Shown piece after piece: positions 49,677 to 58,646 of a stretch of DNA of 64,000 bases. The notes under the pieces are model-generated. The model had not been told where the DNA came from. It worked only from the letters and a program-made list of their open reading frames with translations, and did not search any database. Position 1 is the stretch's first letter. Each line of letters starts with the position of its first letter. Origin of the DNA: JBGQOJ01 sp052119585 (GTDB taxonomy: Bacteria > Pseudomonadota > Alphaproteobacteria > Rhodobacterales > Rhodobacteraceae); NCBI RefSeq assembly GCF_052119585.1, contig NZ_JBGQOJ010000006.1, positions 1 to 64,000 on the forward strand, read 5' to 3'. Made by a program: the position numbers and the translations under genes.

Positions 49677-51290
49677 ATGCAGGAGGACCGCCGCCTTATC
49701 CGCCACCGTGCAAGCTGGTCGGACATGCGCGCCGCTTTTCGGTGGGACATTCCGCCGTTTTTCAACATGGCGGATGCCTGTTGCGACAGCTGGGCGCGGA
49801 CGGACCCCGACCGGGTCGCGCTGATCCACATCGATGATGCCGGCAACCCGCAGAACTGGACCTATGGCGCGCTGAAATCCGCCTCTGACCGTCTGGCCAA
49901 CGCGTTGCGGGCCAAGGGCGTGGCGCGGGGCGACCGTGTGGCGGTGCTGTTGCCGCAAGGCCCCGCCGTCCTGATCACCCATTTCGCGGCGCATAAACTG
50001 GGCGCGATTGTGCTGCCGCTGTTCACACTGTTCGGAGAGGACGCGCTGGCCTACCGTTTGGCCGACAGTGGCGCTGCACTCTGCGTGACCGATGCCGCCA
50101 ATCTGGACAAGCTTCAGGCGCTGCGCCCGACCCTGCCGGATCTGAAGGAAGTTCTGTGCATTGACCCGGCCCCTGTTGCCAACTTCTGGGCGGTGATCGA
50201 GCAGGCGCGCCCGGACATCGTTCCGGTGCGCACATCGGCCGATGATCCCGCCGTCATGATCTATACCTCGGGCACCACCGGCCCCGCGAAGGGTGTGCTG
50301 CATGCGCACCGTTTCTTGCTGGGGCATCTTCCGAATGTAGAACTGAGCCACGGGTTTATGCCGCAGGCGGGCGATTGCGGCTGGACTCCGGCCGACTGGG
50401 CGTGGATCGGCGGGCTGATGGATCTGGCGATGCCCTGCCTGTATTACGGGGTGCCGCTGGTCAGTCACAGAATGCGCAAGTTCGATCCTGACGCAGCCTA
50501 TGCGATGATTGCCCGACATGGCGTGCGCAATATGTTTCTACCGCCGACGGCGCTGAAACTGATGCGTCAGGCGGCGGTTCCACCTGCGGTCGATATCCGC
50601 AGCATCAGCTCGGGTGGTGAAAGCCTTGGGGCAGAGATCCTTGACTGGGGGCAGAACACCCTTGGCGCCCCGATCAACGAGATCTACGGCCAGACCGAAT
50701 GCAATCTTGTGGTTTGCACATCCCGCAGCGTGGTCGAGGCCCCCGTCGGGTCGATGGGGCAGGCAGTGCCGGGGCACGATGTGGTCGTGCTTGGCGCGGA
50801 TGGGCAAGAGGTGCCACGCGGCCAGATCGGGGAAATTGCCGTGCGGCGTGGCGACCCGGTGATGTTCCTGCGGTATTGGAATAAACCCGAACAGACCGCC
50901 GCCAAATTTTCGGGCGACTGGATGCGCACTGGCGATCTTGGGTCGATGGACGCGGATGGTTTCCTGACATTTTCCAGCCGCGACGACGATGTCATCACCT
51001 CTGCGGGCTACAGGATCGGCCCGTCAGAGATCGAGAACTGTCTGACGGGCCACCCCGATGTGGTTATGGCCGCCGCCATCGGCGTGCCGGACGCTGTCCG
51101 AACCGAGGTCGTCAAAGCCTTTGTCGTCCTGCGCGAGGGGGCAAACTGGCAAGGGCTGGAGGCAGAGCTGATCGCCCGTGTGCGGCAAAAGATCAGCCCC
51201 CATGTGGCCCCGCGCATGATTGTTGCGGTGGACGCGCTGCCGATGACCGCGACAGGCAAGATCATGCGACGGGAATTGCGCGGTCTTTGA
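49677..51290 (+). CDS. Acyl-CoA synthetase (AMP-forming)
   Basis: The 537-residue member of the ANL superfamily has the P-loop MIYTSGTTGPAKG, the A5-like GQTECN block, the hinge region WMRTGDLGSMDADGFLTF and the C-terminal catalytic lysine in TATGKIMRRELR. It resembles the acetyl-CoA/medium-chain acyl-CoA synthetase branch (AcsA/MACS). It activates a carboxylic acid to its CoA thioester. The substrate cannot be read. The start overlaps nothing and follows the lipoprotein by four bases, so the two may be co-expressed. Confidence 0.92.
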   Translation: MQEDRRLIRHRASWSDMRAAFRWDIPPFFNMADACCDSWARTDPDRVALIHIDDAGNPQNWTYGALKSASDRLANALRAKGVARGDRVAVLLPQGPAVLITHFAAHKLGAIVLPLFTLFGEDALAYRLADSGAALCVTDAANLDKLQALRPTLPDLKEVLCIDPAPVANFWAVIEQARPDIVPVRTSADDPAVMIYTSGTTGPAKGVLHAHRFLLGHLPNVELSHGFMPQAGDCGWTPADWAWIGGLMDLAMPCLYYGVPLVSHRMRKFDPDAAYAMIARHGVRNMFLPPTALKLMRQAAVPPAVDIRSISSGGESLGAEILDWGQNTLGAPINEIYGQTECNLVVCTSRSVVEAPVGSMGQAVPGHDVVVLGADGQEVPRGQIGEIAVRRGDPVMFLRYWNKPEQTAAKFSGDWMRTGDLGSMDADGFLTFSSRDDDVITSAGYRIGPSEIENCLTGHPDVVMAAAIGVPDAVRTEVVKAFVVLREGANWQGLEAELIARVRQKISPHVAPRMIVAVDALPMTATGKIMRRELRGL

Positions 51291-51292
51291 TC

Positions 51293-51329
51293 TTCTTTGT
51301 TCCTTAAATATCCTCGCCGAAGGCAAAAC
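51293..51329 (-). repeat. Post-gene hairpin repeat, copy E
   Basis: On the minus strand this reads GTTTTGCCTTCGGCGAGGAT then ATTTAAGGAACAAAGAA. The mini-stem is GCC-TTC-GGC, where copies A, D and F have GCGC/GCGC, so paired bases have changed together. It is downstream of alkD on the alkD strand, although copy F lies between. Confidence 0.65.
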
Positions 51330-51343
51330 TTTCTATGAAAGAT

Positions 51344-51383
51344 TTTTGCGCTCCGCGCGGGGATATTTTTAGCACAAAGAAAA
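51344..51383 (+). repeat. Post-gene hairpin repeat, copy F
   Basis: TTTTGCGCTCCGCGCGGGGA then TATTTTTAGCACAAAGAAAA. The mini-stem is GCGC-TCC-GCGC. It lies 54 bases after the acyl-CoA synthetase stop on the same strand. With copy E it forms a head-to-head inverted pair between two convergent genes. Confidence 0.7.
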
Positions 51384-51390
51384 CAACAGG

Positions 51391-52071
51391 TCAGTCGAGC
51401 AGGCGCAGCGCCTCTTTTCTGGCAAAGGATTTCATCTTGTCGCCATGCTCCTCAATGAAATCGGCAACGCGGTCCTTGTCGTGTTTCGACAGTTCGCGCA
51501 GCCACCAGGCGATGGCTTTCTGGATGAACCAGGTGTGATCGGTTGCATAGACGCCCATCCATCCCAGAACCCGGTCGCGGATTTCCAGATCGGCGGGTTT
51601 GGGAAAGTTCATTTTGGTCCAAGGCAGGGTGATGACCAGTGCCGCGCGGCGGGTCCACATGTTTTCCGATGTGGTCCAGGCCTCTACCTCGTCCAGTCGC
51701 GCAGGATCGGCGATCAGGCGTTTTTGTCCGGCTGTGCAGACCGTGTCTGCAATTGCCCAGGCATCCAGGTCCTCGACCCACGCGGAAATCAATTGCCAGG
51801 CACCGCTGTCGTCGGGCTTGATCCTTGCCTGCGTCAGCAGCTTTGCTGCGGCGATCCGCGCCTCGTGGATATTGCTCGCCCAAAGCGCTTCGCATAGTGC
51901 GATACGTTTGGATGTGGTCAGGTCTGCCCGCCACTCTTTCGCCAGCGCGTCGATCCGGGGCGCCGGGACGCCCAGATAGGGGCGATCGACCTTGTGATAG
52001 GCCAGTGCCTCGGCGGCTTTTGCAGGATCGGACAGGGCGGTCAGGGCCGCGATTGCAGTTTCAGGGGTCAT
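51391..52071 (-). CDS. DNA alkylation repair protein (AlkD-like)
   Basis: The 226-residue protein is built of HEAT-like helical repeats with the AlkD family blocks YLGVPAPRIDALAKEWR, SNIHEARIAAAKLL, W...ENMWTRRAALVITLPW and HTWFIQKAIAWWLRELSKHD. It removes bulky or cationic alkylated bases (3-methyladenine, 7-methylguanine) without base flipping. Its ATG shares ATGA with the glmS stop, so it is translated with the amino-sugar genes, an unrelated pairing. Confidence 0.9.
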   Translation of the reverse strand: MTPETAIAALTALSDPAKAAEALAYHKVDRPYLGVPAPRIDALAKEWRADLTTSKRIALCEALWASNIHEARIAAAKLLTQARIKPDDSGAWQLISAWVEDLDAWAIADTVCTAGQKRLIADPARLDEVEAWTTSENMWTRRAALVITLPWTKMNFPKPADLEIRDRVLGWMGVYATDHTWFIQKAIAWWLRELSKHDKDRVADFIEEHGDKMKSFARKEALRLLD

Positions 52072-53891
52072 TCTACGGTTACCGATTTGGCCAGATTGCG
52101 GGGTTGGTCAACGTCGGTGCCTTTGGCGACCGCCGTGTGGTAGGCTAGAAGCTGGGCGGGGATTGCATAAAGGATCGGGGCAAGGATGTTGTCGATTTCC
52201 GGCATGACCAGGGTCTGCCAGACGCCGTCGCTCGCCGCCGCGGCCCCCTTGGGGTCGGTGATCAGCAGCACCTTGCCGCCGCGCGCCATGACCTCTTGCA
52301 TGTTTGACACCGTCTTGTCGAACAGCGCGTCGCGCGGGGCCATGACCACCACGGGAACCCGTTTGTCGACCAGTGCGATGGGGCCGTGTTTCAGCTCCCC
52401 AGAGGCATAACCTTCGGCGTGTATGTAACTGATTTCCTTTAGTTTCAGCGCGCCTTCCAGTGCAATTGGATACATCGCGCCACGGCCCAGAAACAGCACG
52501 TCCTGCGCTTCGGCCAGTTTGCGCGCGACGCGGCGCACATCGTCCGAGGTGCCAAGCGCGTGATTCATCACCCCCGGCAGGTTGCGCAGGGCCGACAGGT
52601 GATCGGCCAGCTTGTCGCTGTCGATGATACCCCGGTCATGAGCGGCCTTCAGCGCCAGAATCAACAGGACCGTCAGTTGGCATGTGAATGCCTTGGTCGA
52701 GGCAACACCGATTTCAATGCCCGCCAGAATGGGCAGGGACAGGTCGCTGTCCCGCGCGATCGAGCTTTCGGGGACGTTGACGACCGAGACGATGCGGTCT
52801 GCTTTGCCCATCGTGTAGCGCAGGGCGGCAAGCGTGTCGGCGGTTTCGCCTGACTGGCTGACATAAAGCGCCACGGTGCCTTTTGTGACCGGCGGCTCGC
52901 GGTAGCGGAATTCAGAGGCGACATCGACCTCGACCGGCAGGCGCGCGATCTGTTCGAACCAGTATTTGGCTGTCAGGCAGGCATAGAACGCCGTGCCGCA
53001 GGCCACCATGGTGATCCGCTCGATCTTGCTGAAGTCGATGTCGCCCTCGGGCAGCACAATGCTGCGCCCGTCGCCCGACAGGTAATGGTTGATGGTGTCG
53101 CCAAGAACGGCGGGTTGTTCGGCAATTTCCTTGCCCATGAAGTGCTTGTGACCGGCTTTTTCCACCCGGGCGCTGTCGATCTGGATTGTCTTGACGGGGC
53201 GGTTGGCGCGGAGGCCTTCGGCATCGAAGATCTCGAGGCTGGTGCGGGTCAGGATCGCGCGGTCGCCTTCCTCGAGATAGGTGATCCGGTCGGTCATCGG
53301 GGCCAGCGCGATGGCGTCGGAGCCGACAAACATTTCGCCGTCACCATGCCCGATCGCAAGCGGAGAGCCCTTGCGGGCGGCGATCAGCAGGTCGTCCTCT
53401 CCGTTGAAGAGAAAGCAAAGGGCAAAGGCGCCGTGCAGCCGCGATATGGTCTTTTCGGCGGCGGCGCGCGGGTCAAGCCCCTGCGCCATGTAGTGATGTG
53501 CCAGAAGGGCCACGGTTTCCGTGTCTGTCTCGGACTGGAAGGTGATGCCGTATCCCGCCAGTTCACTGCGCAATTCGCGGAAATTCTCGATGATGCCGTT
53601 GTGCACAACCGCAACCGCGCCCGCCTGATGCGGGTGCGCGTTGACAACCGTCGGTGCGCCATGGGTGGCCCAGCGGGTATGGCCGATGCCGGACCTGCCC
53701 GCCAAAGGATCATGCACCAGCAGATCGGACAGGTTGACCAGCTTGCCAACCGCGCGGCGACGGTCCAGCACGCCATTGTTCACGGTGGCGATACCGGCGC
53801 TGTCATAGCCGCGGTATTCCAGGCGTTTCAGCGCCTCGACCAACAGGGGGGCGGCTTCGTGATTTCCCAGGACACCGACAATACCACACAT
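52068..53891 (-). CDS. glmS: Glutamine-fructose-6-phosphate aminotransferase (isomerizing)
   Basis: GlmS makes glucosamine-6-phosphate from fructose-6-phosphate and glutamine, the entry into cell-wall amino sugars. The 607-residue protein begins MCGIVGVLGNHEAAPLL with the catalytic Cys. It has a class II glutaminase domain (HNGIIENFRELR, GIGHTRWATHG), two SIS domains (VACGTAFYA, SQSGETADT) and ends PRNLAKSVTVE. The start overlaps the glmU stop by one base (TAATG). No glmS ribozyme region exists, since glmU ends directly at the start. Confidence 0.98.
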   Translation of the reverse strand: MCGIVGVLGNHEAAPLLVEALKRLEYRGYDSAGIATVNNGVLDRRRAVGKLVNLSDLLVHDPLAGRSGIGHTRWATHGAPTVVNAHPHQAGAVAVVHNGIIENFRELRSELAGYGITFQSETDTETVALLAHHYMAQGLDPRAAAEKTISRLHGAFALCFLFNGEDDLLIAARKGSPLAIGHGDGEMFVGSDAIALAPMTDRITYLEEGDRAILTRTSLEIFDAEGLRANRPVKTIQIDSARVEKAGHKHFMGKEIAEQPAVLGDTINHYLSGDGRSIVLPEGDIDFSKIERITMVACGTAFYACLTAKYWFEQIARLPVEVDVASEFRYREPPVTKGTVALYVSQSGETADTLAALRYTMGKADRIVSVVNVPESSIARDSDLSLPILAGIEIGVASTKAFTCQLTVLLILALKAAHDRGIIDSDKLADHLSALRNLPGVMNHALGTSDDVRRVARKLAEAQDVLFLGRGAMYPIALEGALKLKEISYIHAEGYASGELKHGPIALVDKRVPVVVMAPRDALFDKTVSNMQEVMARGGKVLLITDPKGAAAASDGVWQTLVMPEIDNILAPILYAIPAQLLAYHTAVAKGTDVDQPRNLAKSVTVE

Positions 53892-55249
53892 TATTCTGCT
53901 TCCTTCTGGCGACGCGCCTTGGTTGCCTTTAACTTATCGAACAATTTCACCGCCAGCCCCGGTTTGTTCTCTTGCACCCCGCGGGCCACGGCCAATGCCT
54001 CGGCGGGGACGTCTTTGGTGATGACCGATCCGCTGGCGGTCATCGCGCGGTTGCCGATTGTGACAGGTGCGACCAGCATGGTGTTCGAGCCGATGAAGGC
54101 GCCCGCGCCGATGGTCGTCCGATGCTTCATCACGCCGTCATAGTTGCAGGTGATCGTGCCCGCGCCGATGTTCGTCGCCTCGCCGATGTGGGCATCGCCG
54201 ATGTAGGACAGGTGGTTGACCTTCGCGCCTTCCTCCAGCACCGCGTTCTTGACCTCGACGAAATTGCCGATCTTGACGTTGTTGGCCAGTTCGGTGCCGG
54301 GGCGCAGGCGGGCATAGGGGCCGACGACGGCACCGGCCCCCACATGGCAGCCTTCAAGATGGCTGAAGGCGCGGATAAGCGCGCCGGTTTCCACCGTTAC
54401 GCCGGGGCCGAAGACCACGTTGGGTTCGATCATGCTGTCGCGGCCCAGATAGGTGTCATGGGCGAAAAAGACGGTTTCGGGGGCGGTCAGGGTGACCCCG
54501 TTTTCCAGAGCCTCTGCGCGGGCGCGGGATTGGAACGCCGCCTCGGCCACGGCAAGGCCAGCGCGGGTGTTCACGCCCATCGTCTCTGCCTCGGGGCAGG
54601 TGACCGAGGTCGCCGAAAGCCCGCGTGCGCGGGCCAGTTCGACGATATCGGTCAGGTAGTATTCGCCGCTTGCGTTTTCGTTGCCTATGGCCGCAACCAG
54701 ATCCATCATCACCTGCGCATCGGCGGCGATAACACCGCTGTTGCAAAGGGTTATGGCGCGTTCCTGATCCGTCGCATCCTTGAACTCCACAATCCGTGTC
54801 AGGCTGTCGCCCTGCATCACCAACCGTCCATAGCGGCCCGGATCGGCCGCCTCGAAGCCCAGCACGACAACCGCGTGACCTGCGGCACGGGCCGACATCA
54901 TCGCGTCCAGCGTTTCGGGTTGCACAAAGGGCGTGTCGCCGTAAAGGATGATCGCGTCGCCCGTGAAGCCGTCCAATGCGTCACGCGCCTGTGCGACGGC
55001 ATGGCCGGTGCCAAGTTGTTCAACCTGCACCACGACCGACACGCTGTCGTCATAGGCCAGCGCCGCCGCTTTGACCTGATCCGCGCCATGGCCAGCCACG
55101 ATGACTGTCCGCTCGGGCATAAGTGCCGCGCCGGATTTCATGGCGTGAACCAGCATTGGGGCACCGGCAATCTGGTGCAGAACCTTGGGAAGGTCGGAAT
55201 TCATTCGGGTGCCTTGTCCGGCGGCGAGGATAATCAGGGCGATTGGCAT
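53891..55249 (-). CDS. glmU: Bifunctional N-acetylglucosamine-1-phosphate uridyltransferase/glucosamine-1-phosphate acetyltransferase
   Basis: GlmU acetylates glucosamine-1-phosphate and uridylates the product to UDP-GlcNAc. The 452-residue protein has the nucleotidyltransferase motif LAAGQGTRMNSDLPKVLHQ at the N-terminus and a left-handed beta helix of hexapeptide repeats from about 250, with NFVEVKNAVLEEGAKVNHLSYIGDAHIGEATNIGAG as the acetyltransferase site. It is the first gene of glmU-glmS-alkD and is divergent from gph across 126 bases. Confidence 0.98.
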   Translation of the reverse strand: MPIALIILAAGQGTRMNSDLPKVLHQIAGAPMLVHAMKSGAALMPERTVIVAGHGADQVKAAALAYDDSVSVVVQVEQLGTGHAVAQARDALDGFTGDAIILYGDTPFVQPETLDAMMSARAAGHAVVVLGFEAADPGRYGRLVMQGDSLTRIVEFKDATDQERAITLCNSGVIAADAQVMMDLVAAIGNENASGEYYLTDIVELARARGLSATSVTCPEAETMGVNTRAGLAVAEAAFQSRARAEALENGVTLTAPETVFFAHDTYLGRDSMIEPNVVFGPGVTVETGALIRAFSHLEGCHVGAGAVVGPYARLRPGTELANNVKIGNFVEVKNAVLEEGAKVNHLSYIGDAHIGEATNIGAGTITCNYDGVMKHRTTIGAGAFIGSNTMLVAPVTIGNRAMTASGSVITKDVPAEALAVARGVQENKPGLAVKLFDKLKATKARRQKEAE

Positions 55250-55375
55250 ATGTATTCTCTTTTAATCAGGTCGCGCCCGTTCTATCCGTCTGACGCAACG
55301 CCGCAAGGGTTGAACGTATCAAAAGTGTTTACGGTTCGTTACAAGGGCAGGCGAAAATCAGCCAAAGGGGCAGAC

Positions 55376-56038
55376 ATGCGCACAGTCATCTTCGATCTTG
55401 ACGGAACTTTGGCCGATACAAGCGCCGATCTGATCGGATCTGCCAATAGCTGTTTCCGCGGGCTTGGGCTGGGCAACCTGCTGGACCCGCTGGCCGATGC
55501 GGCAACGGCCTTTGCCGGTGGCAAGGCGATGCTGCGGCTTGGGTTTTCGCGGGTCAGCGGATTTGACGAGGCCGAGGTGGCGCGCCAGTATCCGGTCTTG
55601 CTGGCCGCCTACGAGGCCGACATCGACACCCACACGACGCTTTACCCCGGTGTCATCGACGCCGTGGACCGGCTGCGCGTGGCGGGAACGGTTGTGGGCA
55701 TTTGCACGAACAAGCCAGAGGGCCTTGCCGAAACGCTGATGACGCGGTTGGGGGTGCGGGACATGTTCGGGGCTTTGGTGGGGGCCGATACGCTGCCAAC
55801 GCGCAAACCCGACCCTGCCCCCTATTTCGAAACGGTGGCGCGGTTGGGCGGGGCTGTTGGCCGGTCGGTTCTGATCGGCGATACGGTGACAGACCGCAAA
55901 ACGGCGGCGGCGGCGGGGGTGCCTTCGGTGCTGGTGACCTTTGGCCCGTCGGGGCGCGGGGTCGAGGCGCTGAAGCCAGAGGCGCTGTTGGATCACTACG
56001 ATGATCTTGACGTTGTTTTGGTGCCGTTGATCGGCTGA
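55376..56038 (+). CDS. gph: Phosphoglycolate phosphatase (HAD superfamily)
   Basis: The 220-residue HAD phosphatase has the nucleophile motif VIFDLDGTLADTSADL, motif II GICTNKP and motif III/IV GDTVTDRKTAAAAG. It dephosphorylates 2-phosphoglycolate, which arises from DNA repair or, in photosynthetic or carbon-fixing relatives, from Rubisco. The open frame extends far upstream over glmU, but the HAD fold begins right at the ATG at 55376, preceded by AAAGGGG. It is divergent from glmU. Confidence 0.92.
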   Translation: MRTVIFDLDGTLADTSADLIGSANSCFRGLGLGNLLDPLADAATAFAGGKAMLRLGFSRVSGFDEAEVARQYPVLLAAYEADIDTHTTLYPGVIDAVDRLRVAGTVVGICTNKPEGLAETLMTRLGVRDMFGALVGADTLPTRKPDPAPYFETVARLGGAVGRSVLIGDTVTDRKTAAAAGVPSVLVTFGPSGRGVEALKPEALLDHYDDLDVVLVPLIG

Positions 56039-56150
56039 GACAGCTCCTTGGGGCACCGCGATTGCCCCGCCTATCGTGACACGTCGCGTCATGCGGGGTT
56101 ATTGACTGTCCCGTTGCCGCCCCCCAATGTTGCCGGCAACGGAGGCCCGA

Positions 56151-57353
56151 ATGACCGAGAGTTTTACAGGCAGTTTCACCCAGCAGGAACCGATCCCCGA
56201 GGACGGGATAGAGGCGGCGCTTGCGGTCCTGCGTCACGGGCGGTTGCACCGATATAACACCGTCGCGGGCGAGGTGGCGGAAACCGCCCTTCTGGAACAG
56301 GAATTCGCCGATGCGATGGGCGCGCAATATGCGCTTGCCGTGGCGTCCGGCGGCTATGCGATGTCCACCGCGCTGCGCGCCCTGGGGGTAAAGCCGGGGG
56401 ACCGCGTGCTGTCCAATGCCTTTACCCTTGCGCCTGTGCCGGGGGCGATTGCGTCGGTCGGGGCCGTGCCTGTCTTTGTCGAGGTGACGCAGGATCTGAC
56501 GATTGATCTGGACGATCTGGCAGCAAAGGCGGGGCAGGCAGGGGTTCTGCTGCTGTCGCATATGCGCGGGCATATCTGCGACATGGACCGCCTTATGGCG
56601 ATCTGCGACGCGGCGGGTGTGCAGGTGGTCGAGGATTGCGCCCATACAATGGGGGCCGCGTGGCGCGGCACGATGTCGGGGCGGCACGGGGTAATGGGCT
56701 GCTATTCCACCCAGACCTACAAGCACCTCAATTCCGGCGAGGGCGGGTTTCTGGTGTCGGACGATCCACAGGCGATGGCGCGGGCGATCATTCTGTCGGG
56801 GTCGTATATGATGTATGCGCGGCACCGCGCCGCGCCGCCCCCCGAGGCCTTCGCGCAGATCCGGTTCGATACCCCGAACATCTCGGGGCGCATGGACAAC
56901 CTGCGGGCCGCGATCCTGCGGCCGCAATTGCGCAACCTGTCATCGCAATGCGCCGCATGGAACGCCCGCTACAGGGCCGTCGAGACGGGATTGCGCGGTA
57001 TGACCGGCCTGACCCTGATCGAGCGGCCAGAGGCGGAACAGTTCGTCGCCTCGTCGTTCCAGTTCCTGTTGCTTGACTGGCAGGGCGATGCGGTGCGCGA
57101 TGTGGTGGCGCGATGTGCGGCCCGCGGGGTAGAGCTGAAATGGTTCGGCGCGCCCGATCCCGTTGCCTTCACCTCGAAATACGACAGTTGGCGCTATGCC
57201 AACCCCGCGCCGATGCCCAAATCCGACAGGATACTGGCGGGTATTCTGGATATGCGCCTGCCGCTTACCTTTTCCATCGCCGACTGCGAACAGATCGCGC
57301 GGATCATCCGGGCAGAGGTTCTTGCCGTCTATCAGGGGCAGGCGGACAAATAA
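56151..57353 (+). CDS. DegT/DnrJ/EryC1/StrS family aminotransferase
   Basis: The 400-residue PLP-dependent sugar aminotransferase-like protein has ALAVASGGYAMSTALRALGV (cofactor phosphate loop), VVEDCAHTMGA (PLP aspartate region) and YSTQTYKHLNSGEGGFLVS with the PLP lysine. Family members aminate keto-sugars for surface polysaccharides or antibiotics. No sugar genes are nearby, so its pathway is unclear. GGAGG precedes the ATG at 56151, and a perfect 12-base palindrome GTTGCCGGCAAC (56129-56140) abuts that ribosome-binding site. Confidence 0.9.
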   Translation: MTESFTGSFTQQEPIPEDGIEAALAVLRHGRLHRYNTVAGEVAETALLEQEFADAMGAQYALAVASGGYAMSTALRALGVKPGDRVLSNAFTLAPVPGAIASVGAVPVFVEVTQDLTIDLDDLAAKAGQAGVLLLSHMRGHICDMDRLMAICDAAGVQVVEDCAHTMGAAWRGTMSGRHGVMGCYSTQTYKHLNSGEGGFLVSDDPQAMARAIILSGSYMMYARHRAAPPPEAFAQIRFDTPNISGRMDNLRAAILRPQLRNLSSQCAAWNARYRAVETGLRGMTGLTLIERPEAEQFVASSFQFLLLDWQGDAVRDVVARCAARGVELKWFGAPDPVAFTSKYDSWRYANPAPMPKSDRILAGILDMRLPLTFSIADCEQIARIIRAEVLAVYQGQADK

Positions 57354-57369
57354 GCCGCGCGAACTGACA

Positions 57370-57399
57370 TTGACCCGACCGGGCTTTGCGGGCTATGAA
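57370..57399 (+). promoter_or_regulatory. Candidate promoter of the leucine catabolic operon
   Basis: TTGACC (57370-57375) and TATGAA (57394-57399) are separated by 18 bases. Transcription would begin near 57406, inside the palindrome described next, about 30 bases before ivd. Confidence 0.5.
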
Positions 57400-57416
57400 T
57401 TGAACAACCGTTCAAT
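57399..57416. promoter_or_regulatory. Probable operator palindrome upstream of ivd
   Basis: ATTGAAC-AACC-GTTCAAT is an 18-base inverted repeat with seven paired positions per arm. It begins at the last base of the candidate -10 element and covers the predicted transcription start, the classic place for a repressor. TetR- and MerR-type regulators of branched-chain amino acid breakdown bind sites of this size. The regulator gene is not in the window. Confidence 0.55.
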
Positions 57417-57434
57417 AATCACGGAGAGTGCCCC

Positions 57435-58598
57435 ATGTTCACCGCTTCCATGACCTTCGATCTGGGCGACGATGTCAACGCGCTGCGCGATATGGTGCAC
57501 CGCTGGGCGCAGGAGCGGGTGAAACCCATTGCCGCCGATCTGGACCGCAAGAACAGCTTTCCCGCAGAGCTGTGGCGCGAGATGGGAGAGTTGGGCCTGC
57601 TGGGGATCACGGTCGAGGAAGAGTTCGGCGGCGCGGGCATGGGCTATCTGGCACATACCGTCGCGGTCGAGGAAATCGCGCGGGCCAGTGCCAGCGTCTC
57701 GTTGTCCTACGGCGCCCATTCCAACCTTTGCGTTAACCAGATCCGCCTGAACGGCACTGACGCGCAAAAACGCAAATACCTTCCGGGTCTGATTTCGGGT
57801 ACGACCGTCGGTGCGCTTGCCATGTCAGAGGCGGGCTCGGGCAGCGATGTGGTGTCAATGAAACTGCGGGCGGAAAAGAAGAATGGATATTATACGCTGA
57901 ACGGCACGAAATACTGGATCACCAACGGGCCGGACGCCGACACGCTGGTCGTTTACGCCAAGACCGACCCGGACGCCGGATCGAAGGGGATAACGGCCTT
58001 TCTGATCGAGAAGTCGATGAAGGGGTTCAGCACCAGCCCGCATTTTGACAAGCTGGGCATGCGGGGGTCCAACACGGCCGAGTTGGTTTTCGATGACGTC
58101 GAGGTGCCGTTCGAGAATGTTCTGGGGGACGAGGGGCGCGGCGTGCGCGTGCTGATGTCGGGGCTGGATTATGAGCGGGTCGTGCTGGCCGGGATCGGCA
58201 CAGGCATCATCGCCGCCTGTCTGGACGAGATCATGCCCTACCTGAACGAACGCCGCCAGTTCGGTGAAAAGATCGGGAACTTTCAACTGATGCAGGGCAA
58301 AATCGCCGATATGTATACGGCACTGAACACCGCGCGGGCCTATGTCTACGAGGTGGCAAAAGCCTGCGACAAAGGCACGGTAACCCGCGCCGATGCGGCG
58401 GCCTGTGTGCTGTATTCCAGCGAGCAGGCGATGGTGCAGGCACATCAGGCGGTGCAGGCGATGGGCGGGGCCGGGTTCATGAACGACAGTCCGGTGTCGC
58501 GCCTGTTCAGGGATGCTAAATTGATGGAAATTGGTGCAGGAACCAGCGAAATACGCCGGATGTTGATCGGCCGGGAAATGATGGGGACGATGGGATGA
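57435..58598 (+). CDS. ivd: Isovaleryl-CoA dehydrogenase
   Basis: This enzyme oxidises isovaleryl-CoA to 3-methylcrotonyl-CoA in leucine breakdown and passes electrons to ETF. The 387-residue acyl-CoA dehydrogenase has ALAMSEAGSGSDVVSMKL, KYWITNGPDADTLVVYAKTD, GMRGSNTAELVFDDVEVP and GLDYERVVLAG, in which the Glu sits at the position of the catalytic residue particular to isovaleryl-CoA dehydrogenases. It is followed by mccB, mccA and HMG-CoA lyase, which confirms the substrate. Confidence 0.96.
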   Translation: MFTASMTFDLGDDVNALRDMVHRWAQERVKPIAADLDRKNSFPAELWREMGELGLLGITVEEEFGGAGMGYLAHTVAVEEIARASASVSLSYGAHSNLCVNQIRLNGTDAQKRKYLPGLISGTTVGALAMSEAGSGSDVVSMKLRAEKKNGYYTLNGTKYWITNGPDADTLVVYAKTDPDAGSKGITAFLIEKSMKGFSTSPHFDKLGMRGSNTAELVFDDVEVPFENVLGDEGRGVRVLMSGLDYERVVLAGIGTGIIAACLDEIMPYLNERRQFGEKIGNFQLMQGKIADMYTALNTARAYVYEVAKACDKGTVTRADAAACVLYSSEQAMVQAHQAVQAMGGAGFMNDSPVSRLFRDAKLMEIGAGTSEIRRMLIGREMMGTMG

Positions 58599-58646
58599 TC
58601 AAGGTTTTGCAGGCATCGCGATCCTTTGGACGAAGGACCTGACCCG

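Noticed and set aside
53885..53900. glmS ribozyme
   Set aside because: The glmS start overlaps the glmU stop, so there is no leader to hold a ribozyme.
55376..56038. Extending gph upstream by more than 1,400 bases in the same open frame
   Set aside because: The upstream part is antisense to glmU. The HAD fold starts exactly at the ATG with a ribosome-binding site.
56100..56135. TTGACT as promoter of the DegT-type aminotransferase gene
   Set aside because: The matching -10 (AATGTT at 18 bases) fits only three of six positions.
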